From Desulfosporosinus orientis DSM 765 (lineage in GTDB: Bacteria > Bacillota > Desulfitobacteriia > Desulfitobacteriales > Desulfitobacteriaceae), in contig NC_016584.1 of the NCBI RefSeq assembly GCF_000235605.1, forward strand, positions 2,282,001 through 2,346,000: a stretch of DNA of 64,000 nucleotides, read 5' to 3'. The position numbers and the translations under genes are program-made. Within the stretch, counting starts at the first letter, position 1. Every line of letters begins with the position of its first letter. The notes below the pieces were generated by a model. The model searched no databases, was not told the origin of the DNA, and saw only the letters and a program-made list of their open reading frames with translations. Positions 1 through 8,824 of this stretch are shown here, in pieces.

Positions 1-1
1 G

Positions 2-427
2 CCTCTGCAGCATTATAATAATGTATTTACTTTGGATTTAGCCCAAGAGAAGCTTACACCCGGGAAATATCCATTTCGCCAGGCGATTTTGGTGTCCATA
101 CGGTTACTGCTTACACTCATAATTGAAGGTGTTGTTTTTTGGCTGTTTGGGTTTCGGCAAAGGAGAAGCTGGCTTGTATTTCTGGCAATCAACCTTGTTA
201 CCCAGGGGGCACTGAATCTTTGGCTGAATAACGGGGGTTCACTATTACCCAGCTATTTGTTGATCGCCTTAATCATCGGAGAGTTTTTTGTCTTTGTGGC
301 TGAACTAATTGCTTTTCCCTATTTTATTAAGGAACATAAGAAGAGCCGCATCTTGATTTATGTTATTGCTGCAAATTTGCTGAGTCTAATAGCCGGCGGT
401 TATATTATTTCAGTCTTGCCGGTCTAG
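2..427 (+). CDS. Multi-pass membrane protein, 5' end cut by window edge
   Basis: The reading frame is open from the first bases of the window, so the gene probably begins upstream; a TTG at 32 is the first possible start inside the window. The 131 visible residues after that codon hold about four hydrophobic segments (roughly residues 18-42, 48-62, 74-94 and 106-128) separated by short basic loops. I do not recognise a family. The gene is followed by about 250 bp without a convincing gene. Function unknown. Confidence 0.55.
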   Translation, partial: PLQHYNNVFTLDLAQEKLTPGKYPFRQAILVSIRLLLTLIIEGVVFWLFGFRQRRSWLVFLAINLVTQGALNLWLNNGGSLLPSYLLIALIIGEFFVFVAELIAFPYFIKEHKKSRILIYVIAANLLSLIAGGYIISVLPV

Positions 428-676
428 CAGCGTTGGAGTTGCTTTTCTTAAGAGGGATACCTTGGACAATTCCACTAATATTGTACGCCTAATTCTAATT
501 ACTTAGTTAGCAGTTTACGAAATTTACGCTTTCAGAAAAAGCAAATCACTTAAAAATAAAATTATGCCAATGATATTATTGGTTGGCATTGGGCTGGTTT
601 GCTTTGTTCTTATAATTTTGGAAACCATTTATTATCTGGCAGAAAGAGTCTATTGAGTGGGGAGGAGGCAGATTGT

Positions 677-1363
677 TTGAGTAAAGATAGTAAAGGATTG
701 TTAAAATACCTAGGTCTTATATTCATATCATTATTACTTACCTTTAAACTGCCGCGAGACTCTTATTCCGTCATCCAATATCTGATTAAGCCCATTCGTT
801 TTGAAAATTCCGTACTTTACCTATCCGGGCTAGGCCCTTTAATATTATTAATTGTCGGTATCAAAGGTTTATTTAAATTAAGATGGTTTGAAAATAGAAG
901 CAGACTATTAGCCATCTTAATGGTGTTTGTCGTAATAATGCCTATAATGATAAAATCATTGAATATAGCAAAATCCATTTGCTTTTCCCAGTACGAAGGA
1001 GTGCAAGCTATAGATTTAAAAGATGCGGATATTCAAATAACTGGTCTGAAGGGGAATGAAGCCACATTCAAGGTAAGGTTGGGGTTGATTGATTACGGAA
1101 GCGGGAATAGAGATGTTGAGGTCAGAATGTATTTGCCGGAATCAATGAAGTCTTTAATCAATGGGAATTTTATTGATTTTAAGGACACATACAATACATA
1201 TGGACATGGTCGGGAAATAAACATCGTTAAAGAAATCAATGTTCAATTAGCAGAAGGAGCGAACATTGAAGATATTATTGACGCTCATTGGGATTGGGAA
1301 ACGGTCTATTTTGATCTATATAATGATGATAGCTCTTCGAAGCTCATCTATCATGGAGTATGA
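677..1363 (+). CDS. Membrane-anchored hypothetical protein
   Basis: A TTG at 677 is chosen because GGAGGAGG lies at 661-668, 8 nt upstream; a longer frame from 599 has no ribosome site. The 228-residue product has about three N-terminal membrane segments and then a soluble region of about 125 residues, rich in beta-type alternation, presumably outside the membrane. No motif is recognised. It ends 18 bp before the acetyltransferase at 1382 and may be cotranscribed with it. Confidence 0.6.
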   Translation: MSKDSKGLLKYLGLIFISLLLTFKLPRDSYSVIQYLIKPIRFENSVLYLSGLGPLILLIVGIKGLFKLRWFENRSRLLAILMVFVVIMPIMIKSLNIAKSICFSQYEGVQAIDLKDADIQITGLKGNEATFKVRLGLIDYGSGNRDVEVRMYLPESMKSLINGNFIDFKDTYNTYGHGREINIVKEINVQLAEGANIEDIIDAHWDWETVYFDLYNDDSSSKLIYHGV

Positions 1364-1381
1364 AACAGGAGCTGCAAAGAA

Positions 1382-1921
1382 ATGGAAATAACAATGAAAC
1401 AATGTACTATAGATGATCTCTTCTTACTGCGTGAACTTTCTTATAAGACATTTGATGAAACCTTCCGGCCTATGAATTCGCCGGCTGTCATGGAAGCCTA
1501 TCTTGAGAAGTCTTTTAACCTAGATAAATTGCGTAATGAACTAGCGAATATCAATTCACGGTTCTATTTTCTCTATGCCGGCAAGGAATTGGCAGGTTAC
1601 TTAAAGCTTAATGAATTTGAGGCTCAAACGGATATCAATGATCCCCAATCCTTAGAAATCGAAAGGATTTATGTCGCAAAGGAATTTCAAAGCAGAGGCT
1701 TAGGAGGAACCCTTATGAATAAGGCCATTAGTGTTGGAAATGACCTGGGAAAATCCTATCTCTGGCTTGGTGTCTGGGAGAAAAACGAAAGAGGAATTCA
1801 GTTTTATAAAAAACAGGGCTTTTATGTCATAGGCAAGCATCCATTTTATATGGGCCAAGAAGAACAGACAGATTATATTTTCCGCAAAGATTTAACAAAT
1901 AATGAAGAGGACGTTTTGTAA
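1382..1921 (+). CDS. paiA: PaiA-like GNAT N-acetyltransferase
   Basis: The 179-residue protein is a GNAT acetyltransferase. The acetyl-CoA loop is in the QSRGLGGTL segment near residue 104, preceded by the strand IERIYVAKEF. From memory it resembles Bacillus subtilis PaiA, a polyamine N-acetyltransferase, along its length: SLEIERIY, WLGVWEKNE and FYMGQEEQTD match the family pattern. The start follows AGGAGC. It is encoded just after an unknown membrane protein and convergent with the gene at 1927. PaiA acetylates spermidine or spermine; the exact substrate here is inference. Confidence 0.8.
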   Translation: MEITMKQCTIDDLFLLRELSYKTFDETFRPMNSPAVMEAYLEKSFNLDKLRNELANINSRFYFLYAGKELAGYLKLNEFEAQTDINDPQSLEIERIYVAKEFQSRGLGGTLMNKAISVGNDLGKSYLWLGVWEKNERGIQFYKKQGFYVIGKHPFYMGQEEQTDYIFRKDLTNNEEDVL

Positions 1922-1926
1922 AAATG

Positions 1927-2400
1927 TTAAGTAGTCTCAGCACTTCTTTTTCCTTCAATATATTTATGTAATTTTAAATACCCCCAGGTTGCGTAAGTAA
2001 ACCATAATGTGAAATTGGCCAGTCTTAGTAAGAAATCAGGCTCAATAAACATTCCTAGGTTGACTAATACTCTGGAATAGATCATACTCATGACTATCCC
2101 GGATATTGGAAATGCGTACAACAGTGGTTTTTGTTTTGGCAACAGATAGAAATACATGATATAGAAGGCACACCAAGAAACCGGGGAGTCAATGGGTAAA
2201 TAATTATAGCCAAAGGGTTCAAAGTTAATCCAGCGAAAAATGTTTGTAAAATATCCAATTGTAAGTCCTATTACATCGTAGGCACTGCCAAATATAATCC
2301 CATAGACAGCAAGACGGCGTATTTCGGCTTTGGGAACAATTAAAATAAGCAAGAGAAGAAAGATTATAAGTTTTATAAGATGGTAATAACAAATCGGCAT
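1927..2400 (-). CDS. CBO0543-type integral membrane protein
   Basis: The 157-residue protein is almost wholly hydrophobic, with about five membrane segments and few charged residues except a basic tail. The pattern (short N-terminal helix, IFGSAYDVIG, NYLPIDSPVSW) resembles the CBO0543 family of small Firmicute membrane proteins, whose function is unknown. An AGGAGGGGG ribosome site lies just upstream of the ATG. It is convergent with the paiA-like gene, with only 5 bp between the stops. Confidence 0.65.
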   Translation of the reverse strand: MPICYYHLIKLIIFLLLLILIVPKAEIRRLAVYGIIFGSAYDVIGLTIGYFTNIFRWINFEPFGYNYLPIDSPVSWCAFYIMYFYLLPKQKPLLYAFPISGIVMSMIYSRVLVNLGMFIEPDFLLRLANFTLWFTYATWGYLKLHKYIEGKRSAETT

Positions 2401-2533
2401 ATAAAAACCCCCTCCTGATTCCGTCGATTATCAGAGTTATTATTTAAGGTAATGGCTATATTTATTCCAATGTTTCCTTATTGGGGTTGCTTTAAAGAAT
2501 AGGAAGATAAAAAAATAAAAGGGAAGTAATGTA

Positions 2534-3595
2534 TTGGTGAATAACTTGAAATTTTATTCTGCCCTTCAAGCATTATTAGCAGCCTTATTATTCGGGGCAA
2601 GCGCGCCCTTAGCAAAACTCTTTTTAGGAGAGATAGATCCTATCCCGCTGGCATCCTGCTTATACTTGGGAAGTGGAATAGGGCTTTTGCTCTACAGATT
2701 GGTTAATCGTCTGAAAAAGGGCTATACAGAGGCCGAAGCAAAAATCCATATCAATGACGTTAAATGGATACTAGGTGCGGTTGCTGCAGGAGGTGTGGCT
2801 GCACCCATTGTTTTAATGTATAGTTTGCGCAATACTCCTGCCTCCACAGCCTCATTACTATTGAATTTTGAATGTGTTGCGACAACCTTAATTGCAGCTG
2901 TTGCTTTTAAAGAGGCTATTGGCAAGAGAATCTGGTTTGCAATAGTTTTCATTACCAGTGCCAGCAGCATTTTAACCTGGGATTTTAGCGGGGAATGGGG
3001 TCTGTCTATCGGGGCCTTGGGAGTATTATTGGCCTGTATACTATGGGGGATGGATAATAACTTTACGCGTATGATCTCCGCGAAAGATCCTTTAATCATT
3101 GTCACCATTAAAGGGATCGGGGCGGGGTGTGTTTCTCTGATTTTAGCGAATCTTGCAGGAAGTCATTTTCCAGATCTCAAAATAATAATGGGAGCAATGC
3201 TTTTGGGGTTTTTCAGTTATGGCTTAAGCATCGTACTGTTTATCTTTGCCATGCGTCATCTTGGAGCCTCCAGGACTAGTGCCTTTTTAGGAACGGCACC
3301 TTTTGCCGGTGCCTTACTGTCGTTTCTTTTGTTTCAGGAATTGCCCAACACCTTGTTTTATGCTGCCAGCCTGTTAATGATTGTTGGGGCAGCCCTGATT
3401 TTTGGAGAAGAGCATGAGCATAAACACATTCATCACAGTTTTAAACACGAACATAAACATAGGCATGATGATGATCATCATAACCATGACCACCTTCATA
3501 GGGCTGGTTTGGAGCATTCCCATGAGCATACTCACGAGACTATTGAGCATAGTCATGGGCATACCCCGGATATTCATCATAGACATGTCCATTAA
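2534..3595 (+). CDS. EamA/DMT-family transporter with histidine-rich C-terminal tail
   Basis: About ten membrane segments in two repeats (residues about 5-140 and 155-290) fit the drug/metabolite transporter superfamily. After the last helix comes a tail of about 60 residues made mostly of His, Glu and Asp (repeats such as HEHKH, HSHEHTH, HSHGH), which could bind nickel, zinc or cobalt. Such tails are typical of metal-handling proteins and unusual for plain EamA proteins. The start is TTG (2534) or the adjacent GTG (2537), after GGGAAG. The substrate is unknown; a metal or a metal-sensing role is inference. Confidence 0.8.
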   Translation: MVNNLKFYSALQALLAALLFGASAPLAKLFLGEIDPIPLASCLYLGSGIGLLLYRLVNRLKKGYTEAEAKIHINDVKWILGAVAAGGVAAPIVLMYSLRNTPASTASLLLNFECVATTLIAAVAFKEAIGKRIWFAIVFITSASSILTWDFSGEWGLSIGALGVLLACILWGMDNNFTRMISAKDPLIIVTIKGIGAGCVSLILANLAGSHFPDLKIIMGAMLLGFFSYGLSIVLFIFAMRHLGASRTSAFLGTAPFAGALLSFLLFQELPNTLFYAASLLMIVGAALIFGEEHEHKHIHHSFKHEHKHRHDDDHHNHDHLHRAGLEHSHEHTHETIEHSHGHTPDIHHRHVH

Positions 3596-3679
3596 TTCCG
3601 ATCATAGGAACTGATGAATGCTCAAAGAGAATTGATAATGAAAAAATGCCGCGATTTCGCGGCATTGAACTTATTGGAT

Positions 3680-4594
3680 TTATTGAAGCAGCCATTGTTC
3701 TGCTTCCGCTTTGCTCTCGTACATTCGAAAATAATTGCCTTTATTCGTTTCCGAAGCTAATTCGCGAAAGCGGCCTTTTTGGATGATCTCATTAGGAAGT
3801 ACGGCAGCAGCTTTGATATGATAGTTCATAAACTTTTGCAGAATATTGCCGGCAACTTTGGTCTTAAGCTTGAAGAAGTCTTCGGATAGGGCAGTATAAT
3901 GGATCATGAGCAAATTTGTATCATTTTCACCGCATAAAGCCACTAAATCAAGGGCATCGTTCTCAGTACTTATAGGAGTGGCAGCCGACATAACTTCAAG
4001 ATATTTTTTAGGGCCTTCAATGAGTTTATAGTTCATTTTCGATTGCTCCTCGTTGATTTGATGTTTGAATAACCTTTCTTTGACATCCTGAACCCAGTCT
4101 AATTCAGTTTTATAGGAAGCTGTTAAATTTTGAGAAATCATATCCCAGATCAAGGTTTCTCGCGGGTTTCTGTTAGGTGAGTTCAGAGAACGTTTGTGTT
4201 TTTCCTCTTGGATAAGCAGCTGTGCTTTGAGCTCATTTTCATAGCGTGTCAGCAACTCATTCAACTCCTGGTCATTTAATAAGCCGGACCAGGCCAGTTG
4301 GATCAAAAATGGCTTTTTAAATTCAGGAGTCTCTGGGGATGAAAGAATCCATTCTTTTAATTCGACCATTCCCTCTTCAGTTATTTGATAGACTTTTTTT
4401 GAGGGAGAACTTTCCTGGTGGATAACTTCGCTGCTGACCAGACCTTCTTCTTGCATCTTGAGAAGGGCTTTATAGATTTGGTTGTTATTGCCGGACCAAT
4501 ACATAAAGGAGGATTCTTCAAATAGTTTTTTTAATTCGTAGCCGGTTGAGGACTTCCAGCTAAGGATACCTAGTATGGCATATTTAATAGACAT
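3680..4594 (-). CDS. PadR-family regulator fused to a DUF4180 domain
   Basis: Residues 1-85 form a PadR winged helix (KYAILGILSWKSSTGYELKK, then QIYKALLKMQEEGLV and YQITEEG). A coiled-coil-like PadR C-terminal region follows to about residue 180. Residues about 190-304 match the DUF4180 pattern (KGRFRELASETNKGNYFRMY, EAEQWL). AGAGGTG lies upstream of the ATG. A perfect palindrome in the adjoining promoter region (4615-4644) is a likely operator for autoregulation. The divergently encoded methyltransferase at 4689 may share this control. PadR proteins usually repress transporters or stress genes; the ligand is unknown. Confidence 0.85.
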   Translation of the reverse strand: MSIKYAILGILSWKSSTGYELKKLFEESSFMYWSGNNNQIYKALLKMQEEGLVSSEVIHQESSPSKKVYQITEEGMVELKEWILSSPETPEFKKPFLIQLAWSGLLNDQELNELLTRYENELKAQLLIQEEKHKRSLNSPNRNPRETLIWDMISQNLTASYKTELDWVQDVKERLFKHQINEEQSKMNYKLIEGPKKYLEVMSAATPISTENDALDLVALCGENDTNLLMIHYTALSEDFFKLKTKVAGNILQKFMNYHIKAAAVLPNEIIQKGRFRELASETNKGNYFRMYESKAEAEQWLLQ

Positions 4595-4614
4595 TTCAGC
4601 ACCTCTTTATACAA

Positions 4615-4644
4615 ATAACATAGGTTAATAGTAACCTATGTTAT
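4615..4644. promoter_or_regulatory. Probable PadR operator (perfect inverted repeat)
   Basis: Two 13-bp arms, ATAACATAGGTTA and its exact reverse complement, are separated by ATAG. The palindrome lies between the divergent PadR and methyltransferase genes, 21 bp upstream of the PadR start. PadR dimers bind such palindromes, so this is probably the operator for both genes; that is inference. Confidence 0.75.
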
Positions 4645-4688
4645 CGTGATAGTCAATAATCTCATTAAGGTAGGCAAAGAAGAATTGG

Positions 4689-5336
4689 ATGAAAGGTTGT
4701 TGTTACATGGAAAGAATCAGTAAAACCATTACCGCCTATGATAAACATTGTGATGTCTATAATGATAAGTTTAAGGAGTTCGAGCCCTACGTCCAGAAGA
4801 TCAAGGAGTTCATTGAATTACTCGAGCCGGGCATGAAAGTTCTGGACTTGGGCTGCGGACCAGGGAATGTATCCAGACAATTAATGTTGTCAGGAAAGGA
4901 GTTTAGTATTGAGGGGATCGATCTTTCCGAAGAAATGGTCAAATTAGCACGAAAGAATGTGCCCTCGGGAAAGTTTAGCTGCAGAGATCTAAGGGATATT
5001 AGCTTTCCTGCGGAATCTTTTGATGCTATCCTCTTGTCTTTTTGCATTGTTCATCTCGACGGAACGGAAATGGCAGACCTGCTTAAAAAAGTTGCCAAGT
5101 ACCTGAAGCAGGAGCGGAGACTATATTTGAGTTTTATGGAAGGAAAAAAAGATGGCTTCGAAAAGACCAGTTTTTCAGAGGAAGAATTATTCTTTTACTA
5201 TCATTCCTTAGAAAAAGTCCAAGATATACTGAAGGATAACCATCTCTCAATAAATAAGCTCACCAAACAAGGCTATTTGGAGAGCGATGGTTCTATCACT
5301 ACGGATGTCTTTATTTTTGCTAGTAAGGGGAATTAG
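4689..5336 (+). CDS. Class I SAM-dependent methyltransferase
   Basis: The SAM-binding motif I is VLDLGCGPGN near residue 51, followed by an acidic motif II (IEGIDLSEEM) and motif IV/V (FDAILLSFCIVHL). The 215-residue length fits small-molecule methyltransferases. A second ATG at 4707 gives a product starting MERISKTITAYD, which looks like a natural start; the choice is not certain. Divergent from the PadR gene and probably under its operator. The substrate is unknown. Confidence 0.8.
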   Translation: MKGCCYMERISKTITAYDKHCDVYNDKFKEFEPYVQKIKEFIELLEPGMKVLDLGCGPGNVSRQLMLSGKEFSIEGIDLSEEMVKLARKNVPSGKFSCRDLRDISFPAESFDAILLSFCIVHLDGTEMADLLKKVAKYLKQERRLYLSFMEGKKDGFEKTSFSEEELFFYYHSLEKVQDILKDNHLSINKLTKQGYLESDGSITTDVFIFASKGN

Positions 5337-5380
5337 GACAGAGTTACCACAATGGTTTGGGTTGAAAGGAAGCATTGATT

Positions 5381-5515
5381 ATGTCAGAATTAGTTCTGCC
5401 TATTACAACAGCAAATCTAGAACAATGTGTTGAGCTCTATATAACCGTGTTTAACAGTGAGCCTTGGAATGATAAGGAGCGGCAGAATACTTTTATAGAA
5501 AAAACAATTATATAG
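5381..5515 (+). pseudogene. N-terminal fragment of a GNAT acetyltransferase
   Basis: A 44-codon frame starts MSELVLPITTANLEQ and contains LYITVFNSEPWNDK, which looks like the start of a GNAT acetyltransferase. It stops after IEKTII with no acetyl-CoA loop, so the rest of the gene has been lost. It follows the methyltransferase in the same direction. Confidence 0.5.
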
Positions 5516-5570
5516 TCAATGAAAATAGGATAGTTATGAACAAAGTTTTGCCAACAGTAGCGGAAAGTTT

Positions 5571-6035
5571 TCAAAGTTCCGATGCGTAGGTTTGCAGATG
5601 AGCTAATAATTCCTCATGGGTTTGGATTAAATTTTGAATAGTATCTTCTGGTAGCTTTTCCAAGGCAGCCATCATTGCCCTATAGGATAGGGCATTTTCA
5701 GAAGACTTAAGAGATTTTTCCTTCCCTTTAGCAGTTGATGTTAAATTAATTTCCCGCCGGTTATTGCTGTTGGTTTTCCTGTCAATGAGATCTAAGTTAA
5801 CCAGTTCATCAACATTAATGCTTACAGTACTTTTAGGGATCTGCAGCTTTTCTGTTATTTCCTTAAGGGTTATATTAGGGTGAGAGTTAATAATATTTAA
5901 AATTCCCATCTGATGTAATGTCAGCCCCAGGCTGGCGGCATTCTGCATTGTGAATTTCGTTAGGAGCCTGCTGATGTTAAGAAAAGATTGAACGACTGAT
6001 GATGCTTGTTTTACATAGGGATCAGAATAATTCAT
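5571..6035 (-). CDS. MarR-family transcriptional regulator
   Basis: The 154-residue protein has the MarR layout: N-terminal dimer helix, winged helix-turn-helix at about residues 45-100 (LTLHQMGILNII, TLKEITEKLQIPKSTVSINVDELV, IDRKTNSNNRREINL), then a C-terminal helix. GGAGGT precedes the ATG. An inverted repeat TGTTCAA-N10-TTGAACA at 6076-6099, with a further TGTTCAAC at 6060, lies in its promoter region and is the likely operator. The HEAT-like gene at 6194 is divergent and may be its target. Confidence 0.85.
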   Translation of the reverse strand: MNYSDPYVKQASSVVQSFLNISRLLTKFTMQNAASLGLTLHQMGILNIINSHPNITLKEITEKLQIPKSTVSINVDELVNLDLIDRKTNSNNRREINLTSTAKGKEKSLKSSENALSYRAMMAALEKLPEDTIQNLIQTHEELLAHLQTYASEL

Positions 6036-6059
6036 AGGGTTTGTACCTCCAAATTAATT

Positions 6060-6099
6060 GTGTTCAACTTTAAACTGTTCAACAATGAACGATTGAACA
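6060..6099. promoter_or_regulatory. Probable MarR operator
   Basis: TGTTCAA at 6076-6082 and TTGAACA at 6093-6099 form an inverted repeat; TGTTCAAC occurs again at 6060-6067. The sites lie between the MarR gene and the divergent gene at 6194, where an autoregulatory operator is expected. Confidence 0.6.
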
Positions 6100-6193
6100 T
6101 AAAAATAATATCCCGGTATTGAGAACTTGTCAATTCTATTCTAAAGTATGAAATAGAGCCTTTGAAAATGAGGAGAAGAAGGGATAAGGCAAG

Positions 6194-6970
6194 ATGGCTA
6201 AAGTCGATTCTTATAAAGAAATTCTCAAAAAACTCCCTGAGTGGGATTCATACTTATTGGCGGAGTCAGGTCTTCCTGGCCCCAGAGGGAATCTGGAGCT
6301 TCTGGAAGCTGTTTCTGAAGTGGGCAGCGAAGCTCTCTTTAAACGGTACTTGACCTTTGATCCAGAAAAAGCTCCCACTGGAACAGCGGAAGAATTTATC
6401 GCTGTATGCGGAGTCGTTGGTTTGGGTCAGCTTATTAAGCAGGGTCAAACAGACTACCTGCCCTGCCTGCGCTCCTTTGCCCAAGATCCAAGATGGAGGG
6501 TACGGGAAGGGGTTGCCATAGCTTTGCAGATCGTTGGGTCATGGAATATGAAGTTTCTCCTCCATGAGATGGATGTTTGGAGCAGGGGGGATTTCTTGGA
6601 AAAAAGAGCAGTAGCTGCTGCAGTATGCGAACCAAAGCTGCTTAAGGATAGGGAAACAGTATCCGGAGTTCTAAATCTTCTAGATCGTATTACTGAGGAT
6701 TTATTACATGCGGCCAATCGCAAAGACGACAACTTTAAAGTTCTTCGTAAAACCTTGGGTTATGGCTGGAGCGTGGCAGTGGTTGCCGGGCCTGAAAAGG
6801 GAAAAGCTTTGCTGGAAAAATGGTTTAGTCATGAAGACAAGGATATCCGCTGGATCATGAAGGAAAATTTGCGCAAAGACCGGCTGAGCCGGATGGATAA
6901 AGAGTGGACTGGGCAATGGAGACAGGTGTTGGGAGTAGGGGAAAAGAAAAGCTTAAGTAAAGCTAAGTAA
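6194..6970 (+). CDS. HEAT-repeat-like helical protein
   Basis: The 258-residue protein is wholly helical in character. Segments such as LRSFAQDPRWRVREGVAIALQIVG and WFSHEDKDIRWIMKENLRKDRL look like HEAT or alkylation-repair-type helical repeats. It has no signal peptide or membrane segment. The ATG follows a purine-rich stretch (GGAGAAGAAGGGATAAGG). Divergent from the MarR gene. The C-terminal codons and the DNA after the stop are a run of AAGTAAAGC-like short repeats, possibly slippage. The molecular function is unknown. Confidence 0.65.
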   Translation: MAKVDSYKEILKKLPEWDSYLLAESGLPGPRGNLELLEAVSEVGSEALFKRYLTFDPEKAPTGTAEEFIAVCGVVGLGQLIKQGQTDYLPCLRSFAQDPRWRVREGVAIALQIVGSWNMKFLLHEMDVWSRGDFLEKRAVAAAVCEPKLLKDRETVSGVLNLLDRITEDLLHAANRKDDNFKVLRKTLGYGWSVAVVAGPEKGKALLEKWFSHEDKDIRWIMKENLRKDRLSRMDKEWTGQWRQVLGVGEKKSLSKAK

Positions 6971-7044
6971 AGTAAGACAAAGTAAAGCAAGACTAAATGA
7001 AGTTAATTGAAGCTGCATATTAAAGATTATCAGAAGGTGAAGAA

Positions 7045-7662
7045 ATGGCGAATATAATTATTAGACAGGCAACAGAAGGAGATGCGGCTGAAATCTTGGA
7101 GATATATGCTCCGTATATTAAGGAAACCAATATTACCTTTGAATATGAGGTACCCACTCTGGATGACTTTAAAAAGCGCATTCAAGAAATAGCAAGCCAC
7201 TATCCTTATATAGTTTGCTTATTGGATGGCAAAATGGTGGGCTACGCTTATGCTCACAGGCATATGGAGCGTGCCGCCTACCAGTGGAATGCCGAATTGT
7301 CGGTCTATGTTGCTAAAGATTGTTTGCGCCTGGGAATCGGCAAAGCCCTGTATAATGCGCTCATAGAAATTCTAAAACTCCAGAATGTACAGAATCTCTA
7401 TGCTATTGTTACCTACCCAAATCCTAACAGTGAAAAAATGCACCAGTATTTTGGATTTCAAACAATAGGGATCTATCCTAAGACAGGTTATAAATTTGGG
7501 CAGTGGATTGATGTCATCTGGCTGGAAAAATCCATTGGCGAACATGAAAAGAACCCTAAACCTTTGGTTTCTATTGGAGAAATTAGTGGAGAAGTAATTA
7601 CTAACATATTGGATAAATGTAGCGCTGCCATAAAAAGAAGCGCAAATGGTTATACAAGATAG
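7045..7662 (+). CDS. Phosphinothricin acetyltransferase-like GNAT protein
   Basis: Residues 1-170 fit the Pat/Bar branch of GNAT enzymes: IRQATEGDAAEILEIYAPYI, TNITFEYEVPT, SVYVAKDCLRLGIGKALYNAL (acetyl-CoA loop) and GFQTIGIYPKTGYKFGQWIDVIW. A tail of about 35 extra residues has no known motif. GAAGGTGA precedes the ATG. It is the first of three consecutive GNAT genes on this strand. Homologues acetylate phosphinothricin or methionine derivatives; the substrate here is not known. Confidence 0.8.
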   Translation: MANIIIRQATEGDAAEILEIYAPYIKETNITFEYEVPTLDDFKKRIQEIASHYPYIVCLLDGKMVGYAYAHRHMERAAYQWNAELSVYVAKDCLRLGIGKALYNALIEILKLQNVQNLYAIVTYPNPNSEKMHQYFGFQTIGIYPKTGYKFGQWIDVIWLEKSIGEHEKNPKPLVSIGEISGEVITNILDKCSAAIKRSANGYTR

Positions 7663-7702
7663 ACTTTGATTTTATAAATATGAAAGGCATAGGCAGTAAA
7701 GT

Positions 7703-8131
7703 ATGATAGTGCGTCAAATGATTAGCCAAGATATTCCCCAATTAGCGCGGTTATATGAACAATTTTGGGGTGAAGAATCTTGTCTGGAGACAATGAGGTC
7801 GAAGTTTGAAAAGCTTGAAAAAGCCGGATCTCATATATTGTTAAGCGCTTTTGAAGATAATCAATTAATCGGTTCTGTAATGGGAGTAATATGCGAAGAG
7901 TTGTATGGTGACTGTAAATCATTTTTGGTTTTAGAAAATATGATTGTTGATAAAGGTTTTAGAAATAGAGGAGTCGGAAGCGCGTTAATAAAGGAATTAG
8001 AAAGAAGGGCAGCTGAAAACTGCAGCCAGATCATTCTCGTAACAGAGTCAAACAGAATTGATGCTTGTAAATTTTACGAATCGGCAGGTTATACCGGCGG
8101 GACGCATCAAGGCTTTAAAAAGAAGCTCTGA
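7703..8131 (+). CDS. GNAT-family N-acetyltransferase
   Basis: The 142-residue protein has the GNAT core: VLENMIVDKGFRNRGVGSALIKEL holds strand 4 and the acetyl-CoA pyrophosphate loop, and DACKFYESAGY is the usual C-terminal motif. It lies 40 bp after the Pat-like gene and 25 bp before the next GNAT gene, so the three may be one operon. The substrate is unknown. Confidence 0.8.
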   Translation: MIVRQMISQDIPQLARLYEQFWGEESCLETMRSKFEKLEKAGSHILLSAFEDNQLIGSVMGVICEELYGDCKSFLVLENMIVDKGFRNRGVGSALIKELERRAAENCSQIILVTESNRIDACKFYESAGYTGGTHQGFKKKL

Positions 8132-8156
8132 ATCTTAATCTGCGGAGGAAACTGTT

Positions 8157-8633
8157 TTGGACATTCAAATTAGAGAAGCAGTGCCAGGGGATTACCAAAA
8201 TCTCTGTGAGCTTTACTTAGAACTGGATAACCAGCATAGGCTAAGCCATCCTGAACTATTTGTTTTACCTGAAGATTATACCGCGGCCAGGGCCTATTTA
8301 TTGGAAAGCATGGCTGACAGCAATCAGGCGCTTTTTGTGGTGGAAATTGCTTCAAACCTGGTCGGCTTTGCCGAATGCCGTATGCAAATCTCCTCGGATT
8401 TTCCCATCCTTAGAAAGAGAGAATGGGTACAACTTGAAGGCTTAGCCGTAAAGCCGGGCTATCAAAAGCATGGGATTGGATCCTTGCTTTTAAAGAAAGT
8501 CCGTGAGTGGGCACAAAGCAAAAAGGTGAACAGAATTGAATTAAAGGTTTATACCTTTAATTCTCAAGCTGAAACCTTCTATTTAAGACATGGTTTTAAG
8601 GAATTAAGCAAGGCCATGTACCTGAATTTATAG
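8157..8633 (+). CDS. GNAT-family N-acetyltransferase
   Basis: A TTG start follows CGGAGGAAAC. The 158-residue protein carries LEGLAVKPGYQKHGIGSLLLKKV as the acetyl-CoA binding segment and AETFYLRHGF near the end. It is the last of three tandem GNAT genes; a strong hairpin terminator follows at 8666. The substrate is unknown. Confidence 0.8.
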   Translation: MDIQIREAVPGDYQNLCELYLELDNQHRLSHPELFVLPEDYTAARAYLLESMADSNQALFVVEIASNLVGFAECRMQISSDFPILRKREWVQLEGLAVKPGYQKHGIGSLLLKKVREWAQSKKVNRIELKVYTFNSQAETFYLRHGFKELSKAMYLNL

Positions 8634-8665
8634 TTTTCTAACCACTTGTGTGGTTGAATTTGCTA

Positions 8666-8712
8666 AAAAGGAGGCCCCTGGCGCTAATCATCATCGCCAA
8701 GGGCCTCCTTTT
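8666..8712 (+). terminator. Rho-independent terminator after the GNAT genes
   Basis: A long hairpin pairs AAAAGGAGGCCC with GGGCCTCCTTTT, with an inner TGGCG/CGCCA pairing, and ends in T residues. It closes the GNAT cluster. Because it is nearly symmetric it may also stop the AIM24 transcript coming from the other side. Confidence 0.8.
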
Positions 8713-8824
8713 AAAATTTTGGTGTTCTAATATACAGTTATAGTACACTTAAGTGTCATATTAATGCTATAATTACAGGATAAGCTGAATTTAGAATTGT
8801 TGTTCAATTTAGTATCGATAACTG

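Noticed and set aside
3374-3614. Met-rich frames overlapping the end of the EamA gene
   Set aside because: They are other-frame readings of the His-codon repeats (CAT/ATG) and have no independent support.
6260-6916. Several minus-strand frames opposite the HEAT-like gene
   Set aside because: Shadow frames of a clear coding region; none has a ribosome site or family.
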